From the NCBI GenBank assembly GCA_034509735.1, contig JACGWO010000004.1:26021395-26085394 (forward strand): 64,000 bases of DNA, written 5' to 3'. Under the pieces are notes generated by a model. That model worked only from the letters and a program-made list of their open reading frames with translations. It did not search any database and had not been told where the DNA came from. Origin of the DNA: Sesamum alatum (Eukaryota; Streptophyta; Magnoliopsida; Lamiales; Pedaliaceae). Shown here piece after piece: positions 22,690 to 34,258 of this stretch. The position numbers and the translations under genes were made by a program. How positions within the stretch are numbered: position 1 is the first letter of the stretch; every line of letters starts with the position of its first letter.

Positions 22690-23393
22690 CACAGGCCCCT
22701 TGCCTGCGTGCACGCGCGCCTGGCCGGCAGCACGCTGCGCGGCCTGGCATTCCGGCAGGCCGTCGCGCGCGCAGGCTCCTTTGCCTTGCGCGCGCGCTGG
22801 CCTGCTGGCTGTCGGCCGTGCCGTGCGCAGTGCCCGCACAGACGTGCACTGGGCACGCTTGCCGGGCGCGCGCGCGCAGACTCCTCCGTCTGCGTGCGCG
22901 CGCGCCTGGCGGGCGTCCGCGCGCGGAGTCGCAGGCGCGAAGCCTTGCGCGCGCGCGCGCGCGCATGAGCGCGCCTGCCGGGCGAGCGCGCGCAGACACC
23001 CTTGTCTGCGTGCGAGCGCGCCTGGAGGCGCTGCCCTGCGCGCAGCGTCCCTGGTTGCGCGCTGCCCCTACGCGACCGGCTGGGCGGGCGCGCGCAGGCC
23101 TCCCTTGCCTGCGCGCGTCTGCCCTGCCGGCGGCGTGCGGCTGCGCGCGGCCAGCCCTCCCCGGCTGGCCGGCTGCATCGTTTTTCATTTTTCGTTCAAT
23201 TTTCCACCCCGTTTCCCAAGAAAAACAGAAAAATACCAACATTTAGAGATTCACACGATTTAAAAGCAATAAAACCAACATGCTTAAAATCAAGAAAAAT
23301 CAAGATTTAATATAAAACATGCCAATATCACGTCTCATGCTTAGAACGCACATTAACCCTAGGCCTATACACCGAACCGGGCTCTGATACCAC
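22690..23393 (-). repeat. Truncated leader of a second family-A copy
   Basis: It matches 31077-31690: the same CG/GC-alternating block (to about 23185), the same 'TTTCCACCCCGTTTCCC' spacer and the same primer site (GGGCTCTGATACCA, 23379-23392) directly beside an LTR. In minus orientation this is the 5' leader of another A element whose 5' LTR is 23394-25382. Its gag, pol and other LTR are gone. Long open frames on both strands are a by-product of GC content, not genes. Confidence 0.85.
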
Positions 23394-25382
23394 TGAAAGA
23401 AATCGGTGGATCGTCCCGGGAATTGCGCGAATGCGGAAGCGCGATTAAAATAAACATACAAAAATTAAAGCATGCTTTAAATTTAAAAGAACACGCTCAA
23501 GGGGTGTGCCCTTGAGGTTCCCGGGCGTTCGGTGTGTCTCATGATCATATAACATGTAAAGAAATCATGGAGGCCATAGAGTTGAAAATTAAAGAGGGAC
23601 GAAAAAGTAAAACGAGACTTACCCGTTGTCGTTTTCGTCTTCAACGGCTACTCGCGTTGTTCCCCGTTTTGCACCGAGATCTCGTTCTTGAGACCCTCCA
23701 AATCGTGACACACGATCCACCCACGTATCTTGCACGTCGTGCTAGCAACGAACAAGTATTTTTGGAGATGATAGATTAATCACACGTTATGAATTAACGG
23801 GACTAATCTTCCTTAGTTCTAATGTTCCAAGAACAAAAGAACAAGAAGTAATTTTCTTGTAGAGAGAGAGGGGGCGGACGAGAGGTGAGGGGGGGAGATG
23901 AGTGTGTGTTGTGTGTGTGATTTCAAGAATCATCATCCTTCAAAAGGTTGGAAGCTAGAGGTATTTGTAGAGGAGGAGTTTAATCCTCTTTAAACTCCTA
24001 CTGTAAGAACTCTAATTTGACTAGGATTTTGACCTAGTCAAAGTCCTAGTCAAACTAGTGTTTGACCTAGTCAAACAAATCCTAGCCTTCCATCTCCTCT
24101 TTCCATCTCAACCGTTGATTTTAATTTAATGGAATATTTAAATCCCATTAAATATTCCAAAAGGCTAAAAGAATAAATATAATATAATAAATAAATATTA
24201 TTATTTATTCTAAGCCCATTAAATCAACCCTTTAATAAATCCTATTTATTAATTTAATTCCCTTTATCAAATAGAAGGAATTAATTTCTCCAAGAAAATA
24301 TAGGTCCCGATTAAATCTAATTTAATCATTCCTTTACTCCAATATTTAATCCCAAATCAAATATTAAGTGTGCGTGGATAGTGTGTGACTCTTTAGGTTC
24401 ACCATTCAGCTAAACTTGGTCGGATTCCTAGAATCCGCTCGTTACCATGGGTGGCTATCTAGCAACGGTCCATGGCACTAGAGACTAGGTGAAATAATTG
24501 GGGATGAACATTTAGGTTCTAACAGTACACTTGTCCTTCTGTCTTCGGTCTCATCACTTAGAGTCTAGGGCACGGAAAAAGCAGGTACCCATTTTGGACC
24601 TAAGTGTCGGTCTGTCCTTACTAAACGCCGCAAGGGAAACCTTTCCCTTCTGTTCAGTTACTGTGGCCACAGATTTCAGGGACAAGACACAAAGCATACA
24701 TGAGACTCAACTGTCAATACCTTTTGACAGGAGACAGATCCTTTCTTGGAAACTACTGTCACTTTGTACACACGAGCTGCACTAGACATGGCTTATGACT
24801 ACTCAAGAGTATTTTGGCAATCTCTCACCATATCTAAGATACAGACCTGATGCACAGGTAATCTCAGCAGTTCCTCAAGTCAAAGGACTTGGGCTGTACC
24901 GTTGGAACCGGGAATACACGTCATACCTTGCTGACCAAACTCAAGGTCCTCCGTAAGACGGTTCCCGCCAGTCACCTCAGTCAGCTGCTTCCTAGCATGC
25001 TGACCCACTAACACTGCTTAGACGACCTTCGTCACCCGTCGATGAAATACGACAGCAGATGCTTAGTGCAAGTCTCAAAGTCAATCCCGGTACCCATTTT
25101 CGGGATTCCTTGACTTGAAGATTTCCGGACTGATTCGGTAAGACTGATTTCATGGACCTATCTCCAAGCGTAGTCCCAGTCCCCGAAATCGTTTCTCAGT
25201 CCGTGGGCTTTGTTTGCGTAGTGAACAGAAATGTAAATGCAGATAAGTGAACAAAACAAAGTATTGCCATATGAATTTTCACTTCTTTATTCATAAATGT
25301 TTTTATCAAATACCAAAAAATTGTCTAGACATAGGTTACATATTCCTGCCAAAATTGGCTTACATGGTCACCTATTCTAACA
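23394..25382 (-). repeat. Copia A LTR shared between tandem copies
   Basis: This 1,989-bp LTR is inverted. On its right it adjoins the polypurine tract of A (ATCTCCCACTTGACC on the plus strand), so it is the 3' LTR of A. On its left it adjoins a primer site and leader, so it also serves as the 5' LTR of a lost copy. It matches 31691-33655 closely; one clear difference is about 30 bp near 23534 missing from the other. Confidence 0.9.
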
Positions 25383-25395
25383 ATCTCCCACTTGA
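25383..25395 (-). other. Copia A polypurine tract
   Basis: On the minus strand the tract reads AAGTGGGAGAT next to the LTR start TGTTAG. The same tract precedes the 3' LTRs of B (39930-39940) and C (56016-56025). Confidence 0.8.
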
Positions 25396-25398
25396 CCT

Positions 25399-28340
25399 TT
25401 AAAGCCAATTGCCCACATGCTTAAGCCCCATCTTCTCAAGATGTTGCGTATGAGCGCTCTGCGACATAGGCTTTGTCAGCGGGTCTGCTGTGTTGTCTGT
25501 CGCGTTGACTCGGTCCATCCGGACGTCACATCTTCCTACCATTTCTCTAAGAAGATGGTAGCGTCTAAGAATATGTTTGGAATGGTGATGAGATCTCAGT
25601 TCCTTTGCTTGCGCTATAGCGCCGTTGTTATCACAGAAGATGACAACAGGCTCGGCGATGCTAGGCACTACACCCAACTCTTGGATGTAGTTTCTCATCC
25701 AAACCGCTTCCTTAGCAGCTTCTGAAGCTGCTATGTATTCAGCCTCTGTGGTGGAGTCAGCAATGGTTGCTTGCTTGGAACTTTTTCCAAGCTACTACTC
25801 CTCCATTGAGTTTGAATACGTACCCCGATTGAGACTTGGCATCATCGTCATCAGACTGGAAGCTAGCGTCGCTAAAGCCTTCCAGAATTAGTTCTCCATT
25901 GCCATAGACTAGGAACATGTCCTTAGTCCTCCTTAGGTACTTAAGGATGCCCTTAACAGCATTCCAATGTGCCTCTCCTGCGCAGGACTGATATCTGCTT
26001 GTTACGCTCAAAGCGTCTGCAATGTCAGGCCTAGTGCAGTGAACCGCATATTGTATGCTACCTACGGCAGAAGCATAGGGGATGACCTTCATCCTTTCAA
26101 GTTCCTCATCAGTCTGTGGGGACTGTTTCTTGGATAACTTGATCCCATGCCTCATTGGAAGGAATCCTCGTTTGGAGTTGTCCATTCGATATCTCTTTAG
26201 GACTTTCTCCATATACGAGTTTTGGGTGAGTCCTAACATCCTTTTAGATCTGTCCCTGACAATCTGGATGCCTAGGATGTAGGAGGCTTCACCCAAGTCC
26301 TTCATGGAAAACTGGGTTGACAACCATGCTTTTGTGTTTCCTAACATTCTAACGTCATTACCAATGAGCAGAATGTCATCCACATAAAGCACTAGGAACA
26401 CTATTGAGCTCCCACTGACCTTCTTGTATACACAAGGGTCGGATTCATTTTTTATGAAGTCATAACCCCGTATTACTTCATCAAAGCGAATGTTCCAACT
26501 TCGGGAGGCTTGTTTGAGGCCATAGATGGACTTCTGGAGACGACAGACTTTCTGCTCTTCTCCAGTGACCGTGAAACCCTGCGGCTGATCCATATAGATC
26601 TCTTCTTCAACGAAACCGTTGAGGAAGGCCGTTTTCACGTCCATCTGCCATATCTCATAGTCATACCATGCTGCTGCTATGGCGAACAGAATTCGAATGG
26701 ATTTAGCCATGGCTACTGGCGAGTTGGTATCCTCAAAATCGACCCCAGGTCGTTGAGTGTATCCCTTAGCTACAAGCCTAGCCTTAAAGGTTGTGACTTC
26801 TCCATCAACGCCAAGTTTGTGCTTGTAGACCCACTTACAGCCGACTGGCTTAACACCTTTCGGTGGATCTACAAGACTCCAGACTTGGTTCTCGCTCATG
26901 GAGTCCATTTCGGCTTTCATGGCCTCAAGCCATTTCCCGGAGTCGATGTCAGACATCGCTTCTCCATAAGTCTTAGGATCGTTATCCAAAAGATCGGTCG
27001 CACCTAGAAAGCCATATCTCACTGGAGGTCTGGACTCTCTAGTGGACCTACGGAGAACGGGAACCTCAGTGGTGACTATGGGCGCTGATTGTATCGGAGC
27101 CGGCGGTTCAGGAATCGGGACTGGCTGTTCCTGAGGCTGTCCTTCATGCCTAGCATGTTGGACTTCTCGAGGTTGGTCAGCCCTTTGGCTGTTAATCCTG
27201 AATCCCCTAAGTGAGGGTTCCGCGGCCTCCTCTGATGGCTGGATTCCATCACTTGACTCCTCAAGGATCAGCTCATCAGGTTGGATATCCTCCGGGAAGC
27301 CTTGATCCAAGAATACTGCATTTCTTGAAACAAACACCTTTTGTTCCAAGGGGTCATAAAAGTAATAACCCGCAGTTTCTTTAGGGTATCCAACGAACCT
27401 GCATAAGCTAGACCTAGATTCTAACTTATTTCCCACTAACCTCTTGACGTATGCGGGGCTACCCCACACTTTCAAGTAGTTGTAGGATGCAGGCTTGCCG
27501 TGCCATATCTCATATGGCGTTCGGGTCAATGCACTAGTAGGCGCTAAATTCAATAATTTGGCCGCCGTTTCTAGTGCATAGCCCCAAAACGATAAGAGCA
27601 ATTTGGTAAAACTCATCATAGACCGAACCATGTCCAACAGGATTCGATTCCTCCTATCAGAGACACCATTTAACTGTGGTGTTCCTGGAGGTGTCCATTC
27701 TGATATTATACCATGTTCTTTTAGATAATCTAGGAACTCCGTACTAAGGTATTCACTGCCTCGGTCCGACCGAAGGATTTTAATTTTGCAGTTGGTTTGG
27801 TTCTCCACTTCAAGTCTAAATTCTTTAAACCTCTCAAGAGCTTCAGACTTGTACCTCATCAGGTAAACATAACCATACCGTGAATGATCATCGGTGAAGG
27901 TTATGAAGTAGGAGAACCCACCTCGGGCCTGCGTCCTTAGTGGTCCACATACATCTGTATGGACCAAGTCCAACAGACCTGTGGCAAGCCTGCTTTGTCC
28001 TACAAAGGGCTTCTTGGTCATTTTCTCTCTTAGACAGGACTCACAAGTTGGTAGATCGCTCAAGTCCCCAACCTCTAGGTTCTTTGAGTCTACCAACCTT
28101 TTCATCCTATCTTGGGATATGTGACCTAGCCTAGCGTGCCACAGACGTGCGTTCCCGTTATTATCTAATTTTCATTTGTGTTGTGCATTGAGGACGAAAT
28201 TCGTTTGTTGCAAGATATAGAGTCCGTTATGCAATGCACCAAGTAGATGAGCAATTCCACACCTCATCAAATAAAAGCAATTTTTATTGATTCTAAACTC
28301 ATAACCACTATTGTCCAACAATGGAATGGAAATGATGTTT
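25399..28340 (-). pseudogene. Copia A pol: integrase, reverse transcriptase, RNase H
   Basis: The main frame is 28105-25757 (782 aa). Order: zinc-finger end of integrase (CESC, residues 21-24), core with Asp51 (HTDVCG), Asp114 (RSDRGSEY) and, at the expected Glu position, Asp150 (GVSDRRN); then RT (KWVYKHKLG, QMDVKTAFLNG, catalytic LYVDDILLIG) and RNase H (SDASFQSDDDDAKSQSGYVF). An extra A in an A-run near 25797 shifts the frame; the last part continues at 25698-25399 (EPVVIFCDNNGAIAQAKE, ending VGNWL). Upstream of 28105 the integrase start (WHARLGHISQDRM) is read in the same frame, but a TGA stop lies just before it (near 28170). These enzymes copy and insert the element. Confidence 0.9.
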
Positions 28341-29456
28341 TTAATCATACTGGGTACAAAAATAAACTTGCTCTAAATCTATGCTAATACTATCACTAAT
28401 CACTAGAGTGGCGGATCCTACTGCTTCTGTCGAGATGGCCTTGCCATTCCCAAGCTTCAGGATCATGTCCCCGCTGCCCAGTTTTCTGCTTCTTTTCAAC
28501 ACCTGCAAGTCATTGCAAATGTGAGCTCCACAGCCGGTATCTAATACCCAAGAGGCAGAACTAGTGACCATATTAACCTCAATCACATATATACCTTGGT
28601 TCGAGAAGAGTTTGGGGCACTCTCTCTTCCAATGCCCTTTCTCACGGCAGTTGATACATATGTCATATGCATTCGACTGTTGCTTGGAGACAACCTTTCC
28701 CTTTCCTTTGCCTTTCCCCTCTTTAGCAATGGGAACACTCTTAGTGTTCGTAGCTGCTTTGACGGCCTTTCCCTTCCCCTTCTTCTTCTTCCAACGTCCG
28801 GCACCCTTGCCTTTCGTATTAGAAGTCGAAGCACCTCCAAACAATACCGAAGGCATGGACTTCTTAGTCGTTGCCTCGCATTGCACCAACATATTGATCA
28901 ACTCATGAATGCCCTTCTCAAGTGCGTTCATGTTGTAGTTGACGATAAATTGGTCAAAGGAGGGTGGGAGTGACTGAAGGATCACATCTATGTACGTTTC
29001 ATTATCGAGACCTGCCTTTAGGTCCTTGAGCTTTTCCACCAGGGTAAGCATTTTAACCCCGTGCTCTTGTACAGAGGATCCTTCTGTCATTTTCGTTCCA
29101 AAGAACGCCTTGGTCGCGACATACCTAGTATGCCGGTCCGGGAATGCATAGCAATCCTTAAGGCGAGCCATAATGGAAGGGACATCGTCTAGCCTTTCAT
29201 ATTGCTTCTGAATCTCATTGGTCATCGAAGCAAGTATGATGCTACGAACCTTCCGGTTATCCTTATGCCAAGTCTCGAACGTCTCACGTTCTTCTGTCGT
29301 GGATCCTTCCGATAAGGTCCTAGGGAGAGGCTCGTCCATGACGTAGCCTTGGTTCTCGTAATCTAGGACTATCCTGAGATTGCGCAACCAGTCGTTGTAG
29401 TTTGTTCCATTGAATTTGTTTGTCTCAAGAATGGTGGAAAGTGGGTTCTTAGACAT
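28341..29456 (-). CDS. Copia A gag with zinc knuckle and start of protease
   Basis: It starts MSKNPLSTILETNKFNGTNYNDWL, the same start as B and D gag. The gag core (to about residue 200) includes YERLDDVPSIM and YIDVILQSLPPSF. A Lys/Gly-rich basic stretch follows, then the zinc knuckle CINCREKGHWKREC and the protease active-site motif WVLDTGCGAHICND. It stays open for 371 codons. At 28345-28360 an extra T in a T-run shifts the frame (EQVYFCTQYD-stop; C reads EQVYFVPSMIK), cutting it from pol. Gag forms the particle and binds RNA. Both frame breaks in A fall in homopolymers, so sequencing error is possible. Confidence 0.9.
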   Translation of the reverse strand: MSKNPLSTILETNKFNGTNYNDWLRNLRIVLDYENQGYVMDEPLPRTLSEGSTTEERETFETWHKDNRKVRSIILASMTNEIQKQYERLDDVPSIMARLKDCYAFPDRHTRYVATKAFFGTKMTEGSSVQEHGVKMLTLVEKLKDLKAGLDNETYIDVILQSLPPSFDQFIVNYNMNALEKGIHELINMLVQCEATTKKSMPSVLFGGASTSNTKGKGAGRWKKKKGKGKAVKAATNTKSVPIAKEGKGKGKGKVVSKQQSNAYDICINCREKGHWKRECPKLFSNQGIYVIEVNMVTSSASWVLDTGCGAHICNDLQVLKRSRKLGSGDMILKLGNGKAISTEAVGSATLVISDSISIDLEQVYFCTQYD

Positions 29457-31675
29457 TTTAAAATCTATATTTTAGAAAACAGAGCGCGATCAGCAGAAAA
29501 TAAAATACGGTGGTTTGATAAAGTAATTAAATGCATGGACTTTAGTCATTTAATCCTCCCACTATTTATACGAAAACACGGTACTCTCAAACGGGATTTT
29601 CGGGAAATCCTTTCCAAGTGGGCTTGGGATCCACAGCGATTTTTCCCATACCCCGCTTTTACGATTCGCATGGAAAAGATCCTGTGGGAGGTATTCCATA
29701 CCATTCTCGTTCCACGAGATTCCCAAGATTATTGCCTCACCCTTTCACATGATCCTGAGGACTCCAAGCGAATCATGTTAATTGGGCGTTAGACCCAACC
29801 CAATCGATCGAGCCACGGACCCACTGGTACCCCCACGACTCGTGAGACAGGTAGCAGCAGCCCGTTTTTTGTTCATGACATAGTGCAACTTCCTTTAAGT
29901 ACAATAACGTGCTACGACTCGTGAGACCACGCTATTGACCCAAAGCAGCTTCCTCACTATGCCATGGATTGGAAGGCATGGACAAACTCCTAGAGTTTAT
30001 GTCCACTTTGTCTAGGGTCTAATATTTTGACATTGGTCCAACCAATGTGAGAGTAGTAAATGACCGAGATCTCAAATAAATAAATATCTACACATACATC
30101 CAAAATGCGTAAATAAACCATCCATAACAGTTATATGATAAATAAACAATCCATTCATCCATCATCATAACCACATTCAAAATTAAAGCCTAGCACGCCC
30201 CTGTTGGATGATCACGAGCCCGAATCCTATGCGACCCACTGAGCCCGCAGTGGATCTATGGTCAATCTAGGGTTGGTCCTATACTATTACATTAATAGTA
30301 ACCCAATCATCATGTTGATGGGCCTTGGTCTCTTTTTCTCTTTCTTCACTTCATGAAAAACTCCAAGGGATCTCCCGTCTGGGCTCTCCATGTGGTCCTT
30401 CCTTCTTCTCCACCAATTACAAAAATAGAAACCTCACTCCTAGTCTACTCTCATTACATATTAAAAAAATAGAAACCCCAGCGAAAACTCGGGGGGAGTA
30501 CATAAGGATGGAGGTAGAATGCCTTATTATTCCAAGGCAACTAGAAAGAGAGAAGGAGAAAGCAGTAAAAAGGCACACAGGCCCAACAGAAAATAAACCA
30601 TACATCTGGTCTAGGGCTCGTGATCATCCATTTCCATCCCATACACATAATCACATGATCCAATCATATAATCACAATATACCAACAACACATGATATCC
30701 AATCATGTATATCCAAAATAATAAATGAATATGTGCACAACGTGTGAAAAATAAAACACAAATATTGATAATAATATTTTCTCATTTTAGGAAAACCTTT
30801 CCTCATTATTTTAAGTAAAATAACCCCGGGATTCCAAATCCAATTTATTTTACTCCTAAAATAATGTCTTTAGAAAAATAGGCATAATTGAACCAAAAAT
30901 AATTTTTCAGAATTAATTCAAAATTAAAACTGAAAATAATTAAAAAATAAAAGAAAAAACACTGCTAGGGTTTTGAAACCCTAGCAGCTGCAACCGCCGC
31001 CGCCGGCAGCGGCCCACTGGCACGCGCACAGGGCAGCAGACTCAGCCTGCCGCACCTGCGCACGCGCAGGCCCCTTGCCTGCGTGCACGCGCGCCTGGCC
31101 GGCAGCACGCTGCGCGGCCTGGCATTCCGGCAGGCCGTCGCGCGCGCAAACTCCCTTGCCTTGCGCGCGCGCTGGCCTGCTGGCTGCCGGCCGTGCCGTA
31201 CGCAGTGCGCGCGCAGACGTGCACTAGGCACGCCTGCCGGGCGCGCGCGCGCAGACTCCTCCGTCTGCGTGCGCGCGCGCCTGGCGGCGCTGCCCAGAGC
31301 CCGTCCGCGTGCGGACTCGCAAGGCGCGCTGCCCTGCGCGCAGCCTCCCTGGCTGCGCGCTGCCCCTGCGCGACCGGCTGGGCGGGCACGCGTAGGCCTC
31401 CGTTGCCTGCGCGCGTCTGCCCTGCCGGCGGCGTGCGACTGCGCGCGGCCAGCCCTCCCGCCTGGCCGGCTGCGTCGTTTCTCGTTTTTCGTTCAATTTT
31501 CCACCCCGTTTCCCAAGAAAAACAGAAAAATACCAACATTTAGAGATTCACACAATTTAAAAGCAATAAAACCGACATGCTTAAAATCAAGAAAAATCAA
31601 GATTTAATATAAAACATGCCAATATCACGTCTCATGCTTAGAACGCACATTAACCCTAGGCCTATACACCGAACC
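29457..31675 (-). other. Copia A leader (about 2.2 kb) with palindromes and GC-rich block
   Basis: This non-coding region lies between primer site and gag. From the gag side: a part conserved with the B and D leaders, including CACGACTCGTGAGACAGG (29834-29851) and ACGACTCGTGAGACC (29914-29928) and a block about 30190-30290; AT-rich sequence (30700-30960); then an extremely GC-rich, CG-alternating block at about 30985-31470. Stop-poor frames in the GC block on both strands are compositional. Confidence 0.8.
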
Positions 31676-31690
31676 GGGCTCTGATACCAC
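31676..31690 (-). other. Copia A primer binding site
   Basis: On the minus strand TGGTATCAGAGCCC directly follows the LTR end (TTTCA-G). This is the standard copia site complementary to the 3' end of initiator Met-tRNA. Confidence 0.9.
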
Positions 31691-33655
31691 TGAAAGAAAT
31701 CGGTGGATCATCCCGGGAATTGCGCGAATGCGGAGGTGCGATAAAAATAAACATATAAAAATTAAAGCATGCTTTAAATTTAAAAGAACACGCTCAAGGG
31801 GTGTGCCCTTGAGGTTCCCGGGCGTTCGGTGAAATCATGGAGGCCATAGAGTTGAAAATTAAAGAGGGACGAAAAAGTAAAACGGGACCTACCCGTTGTC
31901 GTTTTCATCTTCAACTGGTACTCGCGTTGTTCCTCGTTTTGCACCGAGATCTCGTTCTTGAGACCCTCCAAATCGTGACACACGATCCACCCACGTATCT
32001 TGCACGTCGTGCTAGCAACGAACAAGTATTTTTGGAGAGGATAGATTAATCACACGTTATGAATTAACGGGACTAATCTTCCTTAGTTCTAATGTTCCAA
32101 GAACAAAAGAACAAGAAGTAATTTTCTTGTAGAGAGAGAGGGGGCGGACGAGAGGTGAGGAGGGGGGAGATGAGTGTGTGTTGTGTGTGTGATTTCAAGA
32201 ATCATCATCCTTCAAAAGTTGGAAGCTAGAGGTATTTATAGAGGAGGAGTTTAATCCTCTTTAAACTCCTACTGTAAGAACTCTAATTTGACTAGGATTT
32301 TGACCTAGTCAAAGTCCTAGTCAAACTAGTGTTTGACCTAGTCAAACAAATCCTAGCCTTCCATCTCCCCTTTCCATCTCAACCGTTGATTTTAATTTAA
32401 TGGAATATTTAAATCCCATTAAATATTCCAAAAGGCTAAAAGAATAAATATAATATAATAAATAAATATTAATATTTTATTCTAAGCCCATTAAATCAAC
32501 CCTTTAGTAAATCCTATTTATTAATTTAATTCCCTTTATCAAATAGAAGGAATTAATTTCTCCAAGAAAATATAGGACCCGATTAAATCTAATTTAATCA
32601 TTCCTTTACTCCAATATTTAATCCCAAATTAAATATTAAGTGTGTGTGGATAGTGTGTGACTCTTTAGGTTCACCATTCAGCTAGACTTGGTCGGATTCC
32701 TAGAATCCGCCCGTTACCATGGGTGGCCATCTAGCAACGGTCCATGGCACTGGAGACTAGGTGAAATAATTGGGGATGAACATTTAGGTTCTAACAGTAC
32801 ACTTGTCCTTCTGTCTTCGGTCTCATCACTTAGAGTCTAGGGCACGGAAAAAGCAGGTACCCATTTTGGACCTAAGTGTCGGTCGGTCCTTACTAAACGC
32901 CGCAAGGGAAACCTTTCCCTTCTGTTCAGTTACTGTGGCCACAGATTTCAGGGACAAGACACAGAGCATACATGAGACTCAACTGTCAATACCTTTTCAC
33001 AGGAGACAGATCCTTTCTTGGAAACTACTGTCACTTTGTACACCCGAGCTGCACTAGACATTGCTTATGACTACTCAAGAGTATTTTGGCAATCTGTCAC
33101 CATATCTAAGATACAGACCTGATGCACAGGTAAACTCAGCAGTTCCTCAAGTCAAAGGACCTGGCCTGTACCGTTGGAACCGGGAATACACGTCATACCT
33201 TGCTGACCATACTCAAGGTCCTCCGTAAGACGGTTCCCGCAAGTCACCTCAGTCAGCTGCTTCCTAGCATGCTGACCCACTAACACTGCTTAGACGACCT
33301 TCGTCACCCATCGATGAAATACGACAGAAGATGCGTAGTGCAAGTCTCAAAGGGAATCCCGGTACCCATTTTCGGGATTCCTTGACTTGGAGATTTTCGG
33401 ACTGATTCGGTAAGACTGATTTCATGGACCTACCTCCAAGCGTAGTCCCAGTCCCCGAAATCGTTTCTCAGTCCGTGGGCTTTGTTTGCGTAGTGAACAG
33501 AAATGTAAATGCAGATAAGTGAACGTAAACAAAGTATTGCCATATGAATTTTCACATCTTTGTTCATAAATGTTTTTATCAAATACCAAAAAATTGTCTA
33601 GACATCGGTTACATATTCCTGCCAAAATTGGCTTACATGGTCACCTATTCTAACA
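31691..33655 (-). repeat. Copia A 5' LTR
   Basis: The LTR is 1,965 bp, inverted, with TG..CA ends. It adjoins the A primer site on its left and the right fragment of the B 5' LTR on its right, so A inserted into the B LTR at the equivalent of about 41570. The following bases GTATA would be the target duplication, but its partner was lost with the left end of the tandem. Confidence 0.9.
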
Positions 33656-34241
33656 GTATATATATGAGTATATACAACACCTAGCATATGTGAATGATAA
33701 TTCATCTTTTTCTAAGAAAAAGAAGAAGAAATTCGGCCCTCTCCTTTCTCTCTCTCACACGGCCATCTCCCCCCTTTTTCACTTGTGTTCTTCACTTGAT
33801 TTTGAATCAAGAAGAAGAACAAAGTAAGTTTAAGAGAACACTCATCCATAGTGTTCTTCTCTTAAACTGATTCCTTCTTAAACCCGTTCTCTTCTAGCAA
33901 GGAGAACGTGAGTTTCTTCCGATGCGGTGTGGATCACCTTTGAAGAATCCATACGTTTGGATTTGTGAGCATTCCAGAAAAAGGGAACAACGCTAGTAGC
34001 CGAGCACACGTTAAATCTCCAAGGTAACGATTATTACGCTTAAGTAGATCTTAACTTTCTTTTTCATCTATGCCTTATATGTTATAAGTATGCTTTTAAC
34101 ATTAACATATCCTACATCGAATGTCCGGTTGAGCACCCAAGGGTACACCCCTTGGAATTTTGCCTTATATGCGATTCAATTTTATAATTTATGATTTTCT
34201 CGCTTCCGCTCGCGCTCCCGGGCAGATCCGCTTGTCCTTCA
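33656..34241 (+). repeat. Copia B 5' LTR, right fragment
   Basis: This is the last 586 bp of the B LTR, matching about 41570-42162: TATATATGAGTATATACAAC, TCATCTTTTTCTAAGAAAAAG and the end CGCTTGTCCTTCA. It contains a TATA-rich promoter-like segment at its left edge. Confidence 0.9.
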
Positions 34242-34243
34242 AG

Positions 34244-34258
34244 TGGCATCAGAGCCGG
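34244..34258 (+). other. Copia B primer binding site
   Basis: TGGCATCAGAGCCGG follows the LTR end by two bases. It is the initiator Met-tRNA site with one change (TGGC for TGGT). Confidence 0.85.

Noticed and set aside
22553..23263. Long overlapping open frames on both strands, Arg/Ala-rich (also 31042-31607 and 34465-34860)
   Set aside because: They arise because GC-rich, CG-alternating leader sequence lacks stop codons in all frames. The reading shows low complexity, no domain, and both strands are equally open.
31676..31690. tRNA gene
   Set aside because: Only the 3' end of initiator Met-tRNA is matched (primer site); there is no full cloverleaf. The same applies to 23379, 34244 and 13531.
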